A stretch of 64,000 nucleotides of DNA from assembly GCF_028476545.1 (NCBI RefSeq), contig NW_026733077.1, forward strand, positions 248,001-312,000, written 5' to 3'. The notes under the pieces were generated by a model. The model saw only the letters and a list, made by a program, of their open reading frames with translations. It had not been told where the DNA came from and did not search any database. Of this stretch, positions 1-11,554 are shown in pieces (position 1 is the first letter of the stretch; each line of letters begins with the position of its first letter). Source of the stretch: Physella acuta (taxonomy: Eukaryota > Mollusca > Gastropoda > Physidae). The translations under genes and the position numbers were made by a program.

Positions 1-899
1 AGTGACTATAACAAGGGACGCAACAACCATACCACCAGTTGTCGCAATGCTGAGAGGGGGGTGTCTAGACAGTTTAATTAAGAGTCCCAAAATCCGACGA
101 AAAAAACAATCTATTTTTGCATCTTAATAGACTAATGGTTTTGTAAAAAAAAAATATACCTACAAAAGCAGTGTTTGTTTTACACTACGTAACACATACT
201 TTTGCATAGAGAGAAAAAACTGCACCAGCATACTCTAAAAGTTCGCAAATAATTTAATTAAAGTGCCACAAATTTTACGAGTTGTGTACTAAAAATGACA
301 CAACTATAAAAAGGAATATATTCAAAATAAAAAAATATATGCAAAATTAAAACATAAGAATAAAACAAACACAGGAAACCATACAACATATCAAAGCTCC
401 GATTCAAATACTTTAGACTGGCTTGACATAACAGAAGTAATTCTTCTCGTCAGCTAAGGCTCGAAATTAGTTAAAACATGTTTTTGCGTGATTTTGTGTC
501 TCACGATGGATATACTTTGCAATGAAATAGGTAAATTACTAAATTATGAAAAGGTTAAAATAATTAATTCAAAATTTAGTGAGTCAGTCTTCTTATATAT
601 AATTATTCAACGCAAGCTGTTGCCATAATTTCACACGTTTCAAGTAGACAATGGTAGATCAACATCTGGGCTAATTAATATTTCAACATAATAAATTGAA
701 ATGCGGGGCCAAAGTTGGCTGTGCTGTATGGCATCAATTCATTGACCGGCCTCCACCTTGGTGAGTTACAAACGCCTGACGTGTTCAACAACAGGGAACA
801 TCCGATACAATCTAGACACAGAAGTGAGGCTTTATTATATACACGCTGATGGTAAATAAGGACCATTATTCAGGGAAGGTAGTTATTGTTACTAATGAC
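1..899. other. Left-edge repeat-bearing sequence, no gene seen
   Basis: No convincing exon is visible. Bases about 40-250 resemble 61100-61310: both hold a Gs-after-gcaatgc start, then a shared run containing atagactaat and ttttgcatag-like blocks. This marks a dispersed repeat family. The rest is AT-rich single-copy-looking sequence. Confidence 0.5.
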
Positions 900-960
900 C
901 AGTGGCGCAACTAGAAAAAAAATGGCCACCCCGCAAAATTTTGTTTAGTCCCCCCACCCA

Positions 961-1052
<92 letters not shown>

Positions 1053-1780
1053 AACACAAAATACGAACAGAGCATAGGATACCCATTGCTGGCCTGTTCC
1101 GGTTTTAAAGAGAAAAAAATTTCAATTAAAACAAATTACTACATCATGTCATGTGTGTATGTGCATTAGTGTGTTTTGAGAAAATTAGTTTCATTTTATT
1201 TGCTATGGGTTCTCTGAACATCTATCTGGCCAAAAGAATGTAAAACATGAAATCTTTGTAGAAATAATGGTGTCTCGTGTTGTGATTTTTTTTTTTTTTA
1301 TTTATATTATTAATTTTAAATACATTTCCTTTTTATACAAGGTCATTCGTTAGTAAGTACTTTATGAAAAAATATTTAGTAAGATAAGTAATTGCTTTTT
1401 AATTCGTTTGGTACATATCTATTAAAAGGAGCTTATGAGCACCCCAATTTGAATAAAAAGGGAAATAAGTCATGGAAGTGGTATGAACGTTTGCTTATCT
1501 TTGTTAAGTTTAATTGTAGAAGAGAGAGGACTTGACTTTCACAGTGGTTTAAAAAGAAAGGGAAAAGAATATAAAAGGGCATGGGGATGGTGTCTATAGA
1601 ATAAAGATAATCAAACCGCAGCTATGGTAATCGTTTTACAAAACAAACATCAAGTCAAAAATTGAAAGAAAATTAGATTTTTTAAACTATAATAAAAACT
1701 ATTAGGGGCGGCCGTGGGCCCCTAAAGGGCGTGGGGCCCCCCGCATTGCAGGGTCTGGCGGCACTGTAGTTCCGCCCCTG
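900..1780 (+). mobile_element. hAT-type non-autonomous element (MITE), copy A
   Basis: The element begins CAGTGGCGCAACTAG and ends AGTTCCGCCCCTG, which are imperfect terminal inverted repeats. It is flanked by 8-bp duplications, ctaatgac on the left and ttaatgac on the right (one mismatch). An 8-bp duplication and CAG...CTG ends are typical of hAT elements. It is 881 bp with no transposase reading frame. A (TA)n array lies about 60 bp from the left end, the same position as in the relative at 61764-62894, so the array belongs to the element. The relatives share interior blocks such as aaaggagcttatga. Confidence 0.85.
962..1050. repeat. (TA)n microsatellite inside hAT MITE
   Basis: An uninterrupted TA run. 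It is carried by the element at 900-1780 rather than being a host locus, because a sister copy has the array in the same place. Confidence 0.95.
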
Positions 1781-2325
1781 TTAATGACACAGAGAACAAT
1801 ACATCGACATAATTTGTGTACAATGGCCTTAGAAGACGTCAGTGTGCGTTATAATACTGGGATATTGTATATTATATCAAGTTTGACACATAAATTCTAC
1901 CCTCGTAACAAACCACATACATTAAACCCCATCACATCCAGTTCACTTCTCTCTCATAGCTTCACATACGTATTCTATCACCTAAAGGGGAGAGTAAACA
2001 CACAACAGCTAACCTGAAAGTCTTGAGTTCAGATCTAGGACTCGATGTCGATGAATTCTCTCAGCACACCTGAATCAGGTACCTGTCTATAAATGTCTAG
2101 AAATAACAGAAATTTTCAAATCATCTGTGTTGATTGGATTTATTCTCGGCAACACTCATCGTCAACAAACCTTCTCGTTCGTACCCAAGTGATAAAGGGG
2201 AGTTAGGGTAGATTTGATCTGTTTCAACTATATGTGAATACGGGGGGATAGTGTGACCAGCACTCTATATAGCCACCTTGGTTTCCTTAAAGTTTTTAAA
2301 TATTACGAAATTAAAAATGATTTTT
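1781..2325. other. Gene-free stretch with a SINE-like piece
   Basis: No exon is recognised. At about 1995-2100 there is a weak match to the tRNA-derived SINE family seen better at 10855 and 34700: a B-box-like gagttcagatct, then gaattctctcagcacacctg and a gtacctgtct block. Confidence 0.35.
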
Positions 2326-2640
2326 TTACAGAACCCTTCCCTGAATTGCTCTAATCAACTCCCCAAAGTTTGACGGCGATTGTATGAACAGTGTGAATCT
2401 GTAATCGACTCTTTTTTTTATATACCGTATATAGAGAAAAAACAAATCGCGCCCTGCCGGGGCGCCACCCCTTCGAATTTGAATTTTTTTTCCCGCAGAA
2501 ACCTCCCCAGGAATATTCTTGACAACTTCACAAAGTTCGACGGCGATGTGAAAAGTGGTCTGGAAATGCATAAAAGACACACACACACAGACAGACACAC
2601 ATACATTGCTTTATATATATATATACATAGATTAACAAAA
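2326..2640. repeat. Dispersed repeat module with (CA)/(CAGA) tract
   Basis: It contains the phrase gcgccctgccggggcgccac, the words ttcgacggcgatgt and aacctccccagg, and a CACACAGACAGACACAC stretch. Related wording occurs at 17040-17400 (gccccagcagggcgcgaatc, then ataaaacttcaggggaggtt). A repeat family with microsatellite tail is the best reading; the class is unknown. Confidence 0.5.
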
Positions 2641-3275
2641 AAGAAACATCTTAAAGTTTGTAAAATTAAATTTAATAACATAAAAATAATGTTGTTTTAT
2701 ACATAATTTTTTAGATAAATATCTTAAACTTTGTGCTGTTAAAATAAATGAATCTACCACCAAAAATTATGTTTTATTAATTCGTCCTCACAAAAATTGT
2801 TTTGAATTTTAAAAAGCTAAATTATCAATTTACCTACCACGACAGTAGTCGAGTAAACACAACATATGTTGCAAATACATTAAACTACATCAGCATTTTT
2901 AATCAGCCGGCTGGAACAATAAATGTTTTTGGCAGGAGATAAAATGGGATTTATGAAGAATAAAAAGTAGCCTATCAACAAAAATGATTTTATCGATACG
3001 TTAACAAAAGAAACATCTTAAAGTTTATAAAAATAAAATTATCAACTAAACAAAATCATGTTGTTTTATAGATACATTTTCAAAAATTACTATCTTAAAT
3101 TTTGAAAATTAAAATGTGTTATATTCTCTAATATTTGCTAATGTTAACGATTCACCTACATTTCCATTTATTGACACTAAACCTACTCCACCACGAGTAA
3201 ACACGACATATGTTATAAATAATTTAAAATACATCAACACGTTTTATCAGCCGGATAGAACAATATATATTTTAT
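2630..3275. repeat. Diverged direct duplication, two units of about 300 bp
   Basis: Unit 1 (about 2630-2935) and unit 2 (about 2998-3275) share, in order, aagaaacatcttaaagttt, tgttgttttata, gagtaaacac, acatatgtt, aatcagccgg or atcagccgga, and gaacaata. Similarity by eye is near 75%. No long reading frame is present. It is an old tandem duplication of non-coding or decayed sequence. Confidence 0.6.
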
Positions 3276-3762
3276 GTAGGCTTCTATGAAGGCAAACTTC
3301 ATCTATATCCCGCTATAATTCATTCCGTTTAACGTTCTGGTGAGATTACGAAAATCCCATCATTGAGCTTCTCTCTTTGAACTTTAAGTCATCAACATAA
3401 GGACGTCACTCATAGTACACTTTAGTGCATAGCTTAACATAAGTACGAGTGTATATAAAACTTAGTTATACCAAACATTTCAAACAGTTTAGGCTGGGGT
3501 TAGAATACTAAAAGGAAAACCAAGACAAGTACGCAGTTCTTTGAAAACAAAACTCTACAAAGCAAAACCAAAGCAGAATTTCGACAACTCAGGCATAAAG
3601 TCCACATAGTAAGCTATAGACTTTTGTTATTTGTTCCACTTCTGCTTGATAGACTTTAAGTAAACTTGCTTTTAATAGTATCATAGAAAGGAAACCATTG
3701 AATCACGTCCTATTATATGATTATAGTGTTGATTGTACATACAGAACTGGTGTGTATATATG

Positions 3763-3822
<60 letters not shown>

Positions 3823-3829
3823 ATAAGTA

Positions 3830-3902
<73 letters not shown>

Positions 3903-4130
3903 GTCTCGGTCGCAAACCGTCTAACTCCGAAAATGTAAATTTTACAGGAGAGACAAAAAACTGATTATTTCCTTCTCGATCGTTCTAATACAAAAATTGT
4001 TTAATGATATCTCCGAAGAAACTCTCTACCGACTATACTGTAGCGTTTTAAAATGGATTTTGTTGATATTTACAAAAATATAGCAGGTTTTAAAAGATAG
4101 ACGGTTTGCTCGGTCTAAAATATATATATA
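3276..4130. repeat. Gene-free stretch with double (TA)n array
   Basis: Nothing coding is recognised. Two TA arrays (about 3766-3820 and 3836-3896) are separated by ttgataagtaaatattata. The same spacer between two TA arrays occurs again at 6344-6362, on the other side of the Ginger-like element. Confidence 0.8.
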
Positions 4131-6314
4131 TGTTAAGGTCAAAGCCCGAAGTGCGGCCAAACCCCGGATTGACCGGCCAATGCGCGGATTGGCCGGCTCT
4201 CTTGGCCAAAGCCCGAAGAACTTAGAACTAAGATCATATTTCGTACATTGGCCGGCCAATGTTCTATCTAGACTAAGTTGTGATTGCGTTTTCATTATTC
4301 TGGGTGCGATTTATTGTGAGTAACGTATTGTTTAGCTTGGGTTTGTATAGCATTCTATATGCAAGGCGACATGGATCAAAGGGGCCGTCAGACCATGAGA
4401 CAGACATAGCAGATGGCTGTCAAAAGAAAAAAATGTAAATCCATGTTAGTTTCCATATATGGGCTACAACTGTATGTGACAGCCTCCTCCATGATGACGA
4501 GGTGAGACAATCATCAAAGAACAAAATCAAAGACAGTCGGCGTCACCGACCACGTGCAACAAGACGGAACGTTCAAAAGACTTTGCCGCGTTCCTTGTAA
4601 GTTCCAAACCTTTAATATTTAAAGAATTAACTCAAGATGCCAAGTAGATCTTATTGATATGCAAAGTAACCCAGATGGCAAACACAAGTTTATACTCAGT
4701 TACCAGAATCATTTAACCAAGTTCATATTGTTGCGAGCTTTGGAAACAAAAAGAGCAGAAGAAGTTGCTTACCAGCTGCTGGATATCTTCACGACTATTG
4801 GTGCCCCAAGTGTGCTTCAATCAGATAATGGACGAGAATTTGTGAATCAAGTTATTTCTGAACTAAAGAACATGTGGCCTGAACTTAAACTAGTTCACGG
4901 AAAACCAAGGCATAGCCAAAGCCAAAGTTCAGTCGAACGTGCCAACCAAGATGTTCAAAACATGACGATGACATGGATGCAAACAAATGTATCAGCTCAT
5001 TGGGCTGAGAGTCTCAAATTCATTTAATTTATGAAAAATCGTTCTTTTCATCAAGGAATCCAACAATCACCATACGAAGCCTTGTTTGGATGCAAAGCAA
5101 AAGTGGGACTTAGCACTTCAAATCTACCAAGAGAGGCTCTCAATAAAATAGTTACTGAGGAAGATCTTGAGAACATTGAACAAGAAATGGAGGTTGCCAT
5201 AAATGCAACTACATCCTCAGCTAACACAAAACATCTGCTGCCGTGGCGGAATCCAGACCAGTTGCGTGACAATAATGAGGCCAACAGTTTCTGTATAGTT
5301 TGTGAAAAACATTGTAGTGCAGATCATTCTTGTGGATCCTGTGGCAAATATGTCCATGCTATTTGTGGAGTACCAAATGAAGCAGACGAAGGGTACGGAG
5401 GGAACATTACCTGCAGATTGTGTCACAACAAACAAAACATCATGGAACACAGGTCAGCAGCTCATACTGGCTTGCAAAATCACGGTGCTAAGATGCTTAA
5501 AACATCAAATACAAAATTTAAAGATGGTGAAGTGGGTGACAATGTACGCATCCGTGTTCCAGATGTTGACAGAGGTCGCGGTGATCCCCAAAGCGTGATT
5601 GCAGTTGTCATGAGCGTCGAGGGCGATTTCTACAAATTAGGAACGGAACATGGTGTTCTAAAACAACTGTATGCTAGAAGTTTTTCAATTCTTCACGAAA
5701 AACTGCTCTTATTGTCGTCAGTTGGCACTGAGGAAAAATCACTATGAACCATCGCATCTTCACAATCATTGACTGGGGGCCAAGGCTACACTCGCTGCAA
5801 TTGCACAACCAAGTGCACAACAAATCGCTGCAAGTGTAAAAATAACAAGCTGCTATGTAATTCTAAATGCCATAAAAGTTCAACTTGTTGTAACAAATGA
5901 TAATATTGATTGATTGAGACTATAGTACAATAAAAAAATTGAATGTTTCTGTCATTTACTTTAATTAATAATCAATAAAGACTTAATTTCATGATCCTTA
6001 CGGCATTAAAAAACCCAAAATCTGCTCATGATTTTCTAATTCGGACTTTGGCCGGTCGTCCCTAGCCAGAGGATCTTCTAATTAAGAATTTGGCCGGTCC
6101 ACCATGGCCAGTCCGCGGACTGGCCGGCCAAAGGCCGAAATCAAGAGCTATTTCAGACTTTGGCCGGTCCACCGTGGCCAGTCTGCGGATTGGCCGGCCA
6201 AAGGCCGAAATCAAACAAAGTTTCGGACTATGACCGACCTATGGGAGGCGATATTGGCCAATGCGCGGATTGGCCGGCCAATCCGCGCATTGGCCGACTT
6301 CGGGCTTTGACCGT

Positions 6315-6318
<4 letters not shown>
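4131..6318 (+). mobile_element. Ginger-like DNA transposon, copy 1
   Basis: The left end reads TGTTAAGGTCAAAGCCCGAA and the reverse complement of the right end reads TGTTACGGTCAAAGCCCGAA, a near-perfect terminal inverted repeat. Subterminal regions (4146-4270 and 6030-6300) are built of palindromic GGCCGGCCAAT and GCGCGGATTGGCCGG words. The element sits in a (TA)n tract, so its target duplication cannot be read. The interior encodes an integrase-type DDE protein with finger domains. TGT...ACA ends plus an integrase-like transposase, without LTRs, fit the Ginger group of cut-and-paste elements. It is 2.2 kb. A partner copy lies inverted at 45566-47441. Confidence 0.75.
4640..5885 (+). pseudogene. 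Integrase-type transposase remnant of Ginger-like copy 1
   Basis: Coding similarity begins before the first ATG, with LIDMQSNPDGKHKF (first catalytic Asp). It continues through the integrase core: QSDNGREF (second Asp) and SQSSVERANQDV (Glu). A C-terminal part has a PHD-like finger (FCIVCEKHC, CGSCGKYVHAICG, CRLC), then a region with repeated CxC pairs (CNCTTKC, RCKCKNN, CNSKCHKSS) resembling a CXC/tesmin-type domain. This arrangement matches KRBA2-like integrase proteins found as transposons in molluscs and cnidarians. The frame is not continuous, so this copy looks inactive. Confidence 0.7.
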
Positions 6319-6349
<31 letters not shown>

Positions 6350-6356
6350 ATAAGTA

Positions 6357-6430
<74 letters not shown>

Positions 6431-6456
6431 TTATATTTCCATCAGCATAAATCATC
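6319..6456. repeat. (TA)n double array right of Ginger-like copy 1
   Basis: Two TA arrays are separated by ttgataagtaaatattata, a near copy of the block at 3766-3896. The 5' untranslated part of the methyltransferase gene must lie immediately right of it or further upstream. Confidence 0.85.
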
Positions 6457-9400
6457 ATGAGCGGGAACAAGTCTCAGCAACTAGTACAGGAGATGTACAA
6501 GAACTTAATTGAAAACATGGCTATGGACGCGAGACTGAATGATGAGTTTATGCCACCCTACGCTGCTGAGATCCTGTTAAAGATCAGTCCACGGTCTAGA
6601 AAAACGTAAGGAGATATTATAGCAATGTTTGGTAAAATTATTTTTAGAATAACGTTTTTATACTTGGAACACGCATGAGGGTCTTAGCCTTCTAATATGT
6701 ATACAAGATATGTTTAAGTTACATTTAACATCCGAGTTGCTGGGCACAAAATCATATCATTTTTTATCATCTAAACTCCGGGTAATTTGTTATCACTGAG
6801 AAAAAACATTAGACATGTTCTATATTTATAGCCGGCGTATTCGTAAAAGTGTAAGAATCTCCGTAACCTCACTTAGCTCATTAACAATGAGAGTAAAATA
6901 TATAAATTTTGGTTCAAAGCTTATATCATTTTAAAATCGTTACATGTATATTAAACATAATAATACATTTTACAGAATATCATTATCACGTATTTAACAA
7001 AAGTGTAAACACGCTGATACAAAACATCTTAAGTGCTAAAATAATTCAATTTAAAACCTTTATAACCTATATGTTTTTAAAATAAAATCTCTAGGTATGA
7101 TGGTTCAGCTATTTACATCCCCGATGCCATCGAGGGCGCCCGTGTGCTGGACATTGGCTGTGGAGGTGGAAGTCTGTCTTTTGTTTTGTCCAAACTCGTT
7201 GGTCCAGCTGGATACGTTGTTGGAGTTGACCTTTCTAAAAAAAATTCGTAAAGATTTGTTTCATATTATAGCTTAAGTAAACTTACACTCACACACACAA
7301 ACACACACTCACACACACACACGCCCCCACGTACACACACAGTGGCGTAGCCAGGATCGTCTCAAGGGGGGGGTTCCAATTTTTACCCGGGGACAAACTT
7401 TCGATTTGCACCCCCCCCTCAAACTTTCGATTTGCACCCCCCCCTCAAACTTTCGATTTGCACCCCCCCTCAAACTTTCGATTTGCACCCCCCCCCTCAA
7501 ACTTTCGATTTGCACCCCCCCCTCAAACTTTCGATTTGCACCCCCCCCCTCAAACTTTCGATTTGCACCCCCCCTCATACTTTTTATATATACCGAGGGG
7601 TCTATGGGGGGGTTATGACCCCCCCTAACCCCCCCCTGCCTACGCCACTGTACACACATGTAGACACCAAAACACACATAAACTTAAACAAAAAACAACA
7701 ATAACAATGTATACGTACAGTCAGTAATACAACACTTCATGTTTTTGCATTGTTAAAAGAGTTTGTAATTGTAGGTAAATGTTGATTTTTAAAAAAGTAC
7801 TTTTGTTCAAGTTTGGTAGATAAACTTTCAAAGAGAAAATGTGATTTTAAACACATTTTATTAGATTTTATGCAACATATTCTACGGATCTCTTGCTGAT
7901 AGAATGCTACATTAATGGATGTATGTAAAACGACATGGTATCTTTGGTTACTTATATAATTAAACGTAAGATATAGTATAAGTAAAGGAAAGAATCCTGT
8001 GGAATTATATGTGGGGCTGTTGAGTCAGAGTTTACTTGTTTTAGTAACCTAAGCACATGTAGGGATATTGTGTTCAGCTACAGCCCAGTTGCCTTTACTT
8101 TCCAAAACGTGAGACATGAACCTATCATAGCTGTGTGGGCTCATTGATATCAAACTGATTCGAACTCTAATCTTTTGTGTCTGGAGTCGTCTGCTTTACC
8201 AGCTTCGCCGTAGGCCCGCGAGCCGGAATCTCCGGCTTGGCAACCCTAGTGTTTGTTTCATGCGAAAATTCAATCCAGTATTTAAACTAACTTATTCAAA
8301 TCCATGTTTTTAAATACACTACATCCGGATCTTTTTTTGGTTCAAAAATTTTGCACTGGAAGTGTTTCACGTGTGTTTTATTCAAGTTTAAAGTTCGTGT
8401 TTACGTTTTAAAAATTCATTATGGAATCAGGTCCATCAGGCCAACGCCCACTCAAGCGATTTTGTGCTGAAAAAGCACGCGTTATGCTTGATGAGTGGAT
8501 GAATAATTTAGATTCAGATGAAGAAACATCGGTTTTATCATCTGATGAAGATAATAATTATTCATCAAGCAGTGAGAGTGATAGATCTGGTAGTAGTGGT
8601 GATACTGATAGTGATTGTGATAACAACAAAAGTGGGTGTGGCAAACCTTCTGCAGGGAAGGGTAATGGACCCATGCCTAAAAAAAGGAAAGCTGGTACTA
8701 ATACTTTTGTAACAGGACAGGATGAGCCTGTAACTGTCAGTGGTACTGCTACTACCACTAGTACTACTAATTTTATTTGGGCAGAAGTACATGAAGGTAC
8801 AACGCAAAACAACTTTCGTTTTGTTCGCCACGAATCCCATGGCGTAAACTCGGATAAAATAACACCCGAGTCAACTGAGCTAGATTGCCTGCTCACTTTA
8901 TTGAATGACCAGATCATTGAGCTATTATTAGCTAATATCAATGAGTATGCTAGGGGGAAATTAATGTTTCCTCAGCTAAGGCATTCAGTGTACTACAAAT
9001 TTCAACCAGTAACGAGACCAGAGTTGTTGTAATTTTTTGCTATTTTGATAGCAATGGGCCTCAACCCTAGGCCTTCAATAAAAAGTTACTGGTCTGTAAA
9101 AGAAGCCCACCTTTTTACACCTTGGTATGGACAAACCATGGCCAGAAACAGATTTCAGGCCCTTTACCACACATTTTTACATGCGGCTGGTGACAAGGCA
9201 GAGTCGCAAGATAAAATTGAGCCCTTTCTCAATACATTGATGGCATCATTCCAAGATGCATTTTACCCCGGTCTTAATTTATCTGTCGATGAAATGGTCA
9301 TTGGATATAAGGGAAGGTGGAAGAACAAACAGTTCAATGCCACAAAGCCTTCTAAATATCATATAAAAACATTTGGCTTGTGCGACAGTAAGACGGGGTA

Positions 9401-11488
9401 TGTCGTAAATTTATTTACGTACTACTATTCTGCGACTGCTTATAATCCAGACCTAGACAAAAATTGCACCATGGCTGAAAAGGTTTTTCAAAAATTGTTG
9501 ACACCACTAACAAAAGGCCACCATATTTTTGCAGATAGGTTTTACACCTCTGTACCTCTGCTTGAGTTTCTCAGCCGTCAGAGTCATTATTATACTGGCA
9601 CGGTCGACATAAGACGGAAAAATTTCCCTCCTGCACTCAAGTCTCTTGTCTTGAGACATATGGAGATGAAGTGGTACATGCATAAAGACAAGTACATTAC
9701 AGTGGCATTTAGGGATAAAAAGGCTAAAAGGTTTGTGTCAGTTGTGACCAGTCAAGGAAGTGTTAGCAAAACACTTTTCAAAACCAAACATGGTGACGTC
9801 GAAAAACCAACAGCCATAAATTTATATAATCAAAATATGAATGGTTGTGATAGAGCAGATCAGCTAGTTGGCTACTATGGCTGCCACAAAAGAAAAAGCC
9901 ACAAGTGGTGGAAAAAAATATTCCACTGGCTGTTGGAAATCTGCCATGTCAACGCAGCGATCTTATTTCGTGAGTCTCACCCCGAGCAAGCGAAGATCAG
10001 TCTAGCTCTGTTCAAGACCAACTTGATTGTTCAACTTATAGCTGAAGCTGGTAGATCACTTGTTGAGAAACCTGTGGATATTGCCATAGCCCAGCAACCA
10101 CAGCCAAGTGTGAATTTGGTTACTGACAATCCAACCATTCGGCTAGCCGCTATGTTACACATCCCTATGTCGGCTAAAAAGACCGTAATTGTCAGGTCTG
10201 TAGTAAACCAGGTGCTCGCAAAAGAACCAGCAATGTATGTGCAGATTGTCCTGGTCAACCATTTTTATGTAAGGAGCCCTGCTTTAGAATTTGGCATACT
10301 AAGATTAACTTTAAATCTTAGTATGCTAGTTGTAAACAAAAAAATGTCCTGTTTTCAGCTTTTCAATCTTTTTAGTTTTTTGTGCATAACTTTTTTATTT
10401 TACAAGTGTTTTCTTTCATATTTGGATATGTTTTGTATATATGGATAGACAACAAAATGTGTAAGTTTCATAAAGTTTGGGTAAGTGGTTGGTGACCTGT
10501 GATTATGTAAGTAGGAAATATTTTTTTTATTTTTTTATGTGTTGTTACACTAACACGTCATTTTAACATGTAAAAAACCTACTTTCTTTAACATAACCCT
10601 TAATTATCTTCATTTAGTACTATAGAAAATTTATTTCTGTTTATTTTGATGTATAATACATAATTCTGGTTAGAAAAACATAGGAGCTATAATTATTTAA
10701 GTAGGTGAGGGCTGTGTAAAAAAAATTGGGTCACGAAACAATGAGGTCAGGAGGTGGAAAACCCCCTGGTATAGAATGAGTTAAGGTTTATGTTTTGTTT
10801 TGTTTTTCTTGTGTTTGTTCCGCTAGATCAGAGCATTTGTAGAAATGTAGAATATGTATGAGTTACCATTCGAGAGAGCTGGACTACTAACCCGTAAGTA
10901 TCGAGTTCGAATCCGGGTTCAAGTCAGTAGACCGTCTCTGAATCGACCCAACTCTGATGGGTACCTAACTCACGTTAGGGAAAGTAAAGGCGGCTGGGCG
11001 TAGTGCTGGCCACACTATCTCTTCATATGCCGAGATCACAGAAACAAGTGAACTGTACTTCACTTGCCCCATAGACCGTCAGGTTTCAAAGGGAAACTTG
11101 TACTTTTACGCCATTACAACATTTTGACAGTGTATTATTAATTTAATAACATTTTACCATTCTGGAAATATTTTGTCAATACTGGGTACACATTATGCAA
11201 TCAACATACAGATACAACTCTGCCAAGAAGAGACAGCCTACCACATCAAAGAATGGGGCTACAGTAAACCCAACTGTGAGTTTATATGCTCGGATATCGA
11301 GAGGTTATTGGACCTTCAACTTGAGCCCTTTGACGTTATTGTGTAAGTAGCCTATATATATCATGAATATTAAGATTTTTATACAAAGACACGTATTTGT
11401 ATGGGTCGTTAATTAACCTGAGGCTTTATTAGGTGGCGATGACGGTTTTGACGTGTAAGTCGAGGGGGGGGGGCGGAGTCTAACCTAT

Positions 11489-11554
<66 letters not shown>

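Larger units (their letters stand above)
8421..10780 (+). mobile_element. piggyBac-family DNA transposon in an intron
   Basis: The coding region resembles a complete piggyBac transposase. The right end is proposed at ...CTGGTATAGAATGAG followed by TTAA at 10781-10784, the usual piggyBac target. A matching left terminal repeat was not found, so the left boundary is open (upstream of 8421). It sits within intron 2 of the methyltransferase gene, same strand. Confidence 0.65.

Noticed and set aside
892-1108. Open frames of alternating Tyr-Ile over (TA)n arrays, here and at 3721, 6228, 16234, 45299, 47283 and 48901
   Set aside because: They are translations of microsatellites with no splice or codon support. 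The only one that may be translated is inside the lectin exon at 40669-41004, reported as a finding.
7132-7250. Short methyltransferase ending at TAA right after exon 2
   Set aside because: Splice signals and downstream exons matching AS3MT show that the TAA is intronic read-through.
7309-7704. Pro/Cys-rich repeated frames (CTPPLKLSI type)
   Set aside because: They come from tandem units inside a MITE; no gene signal.
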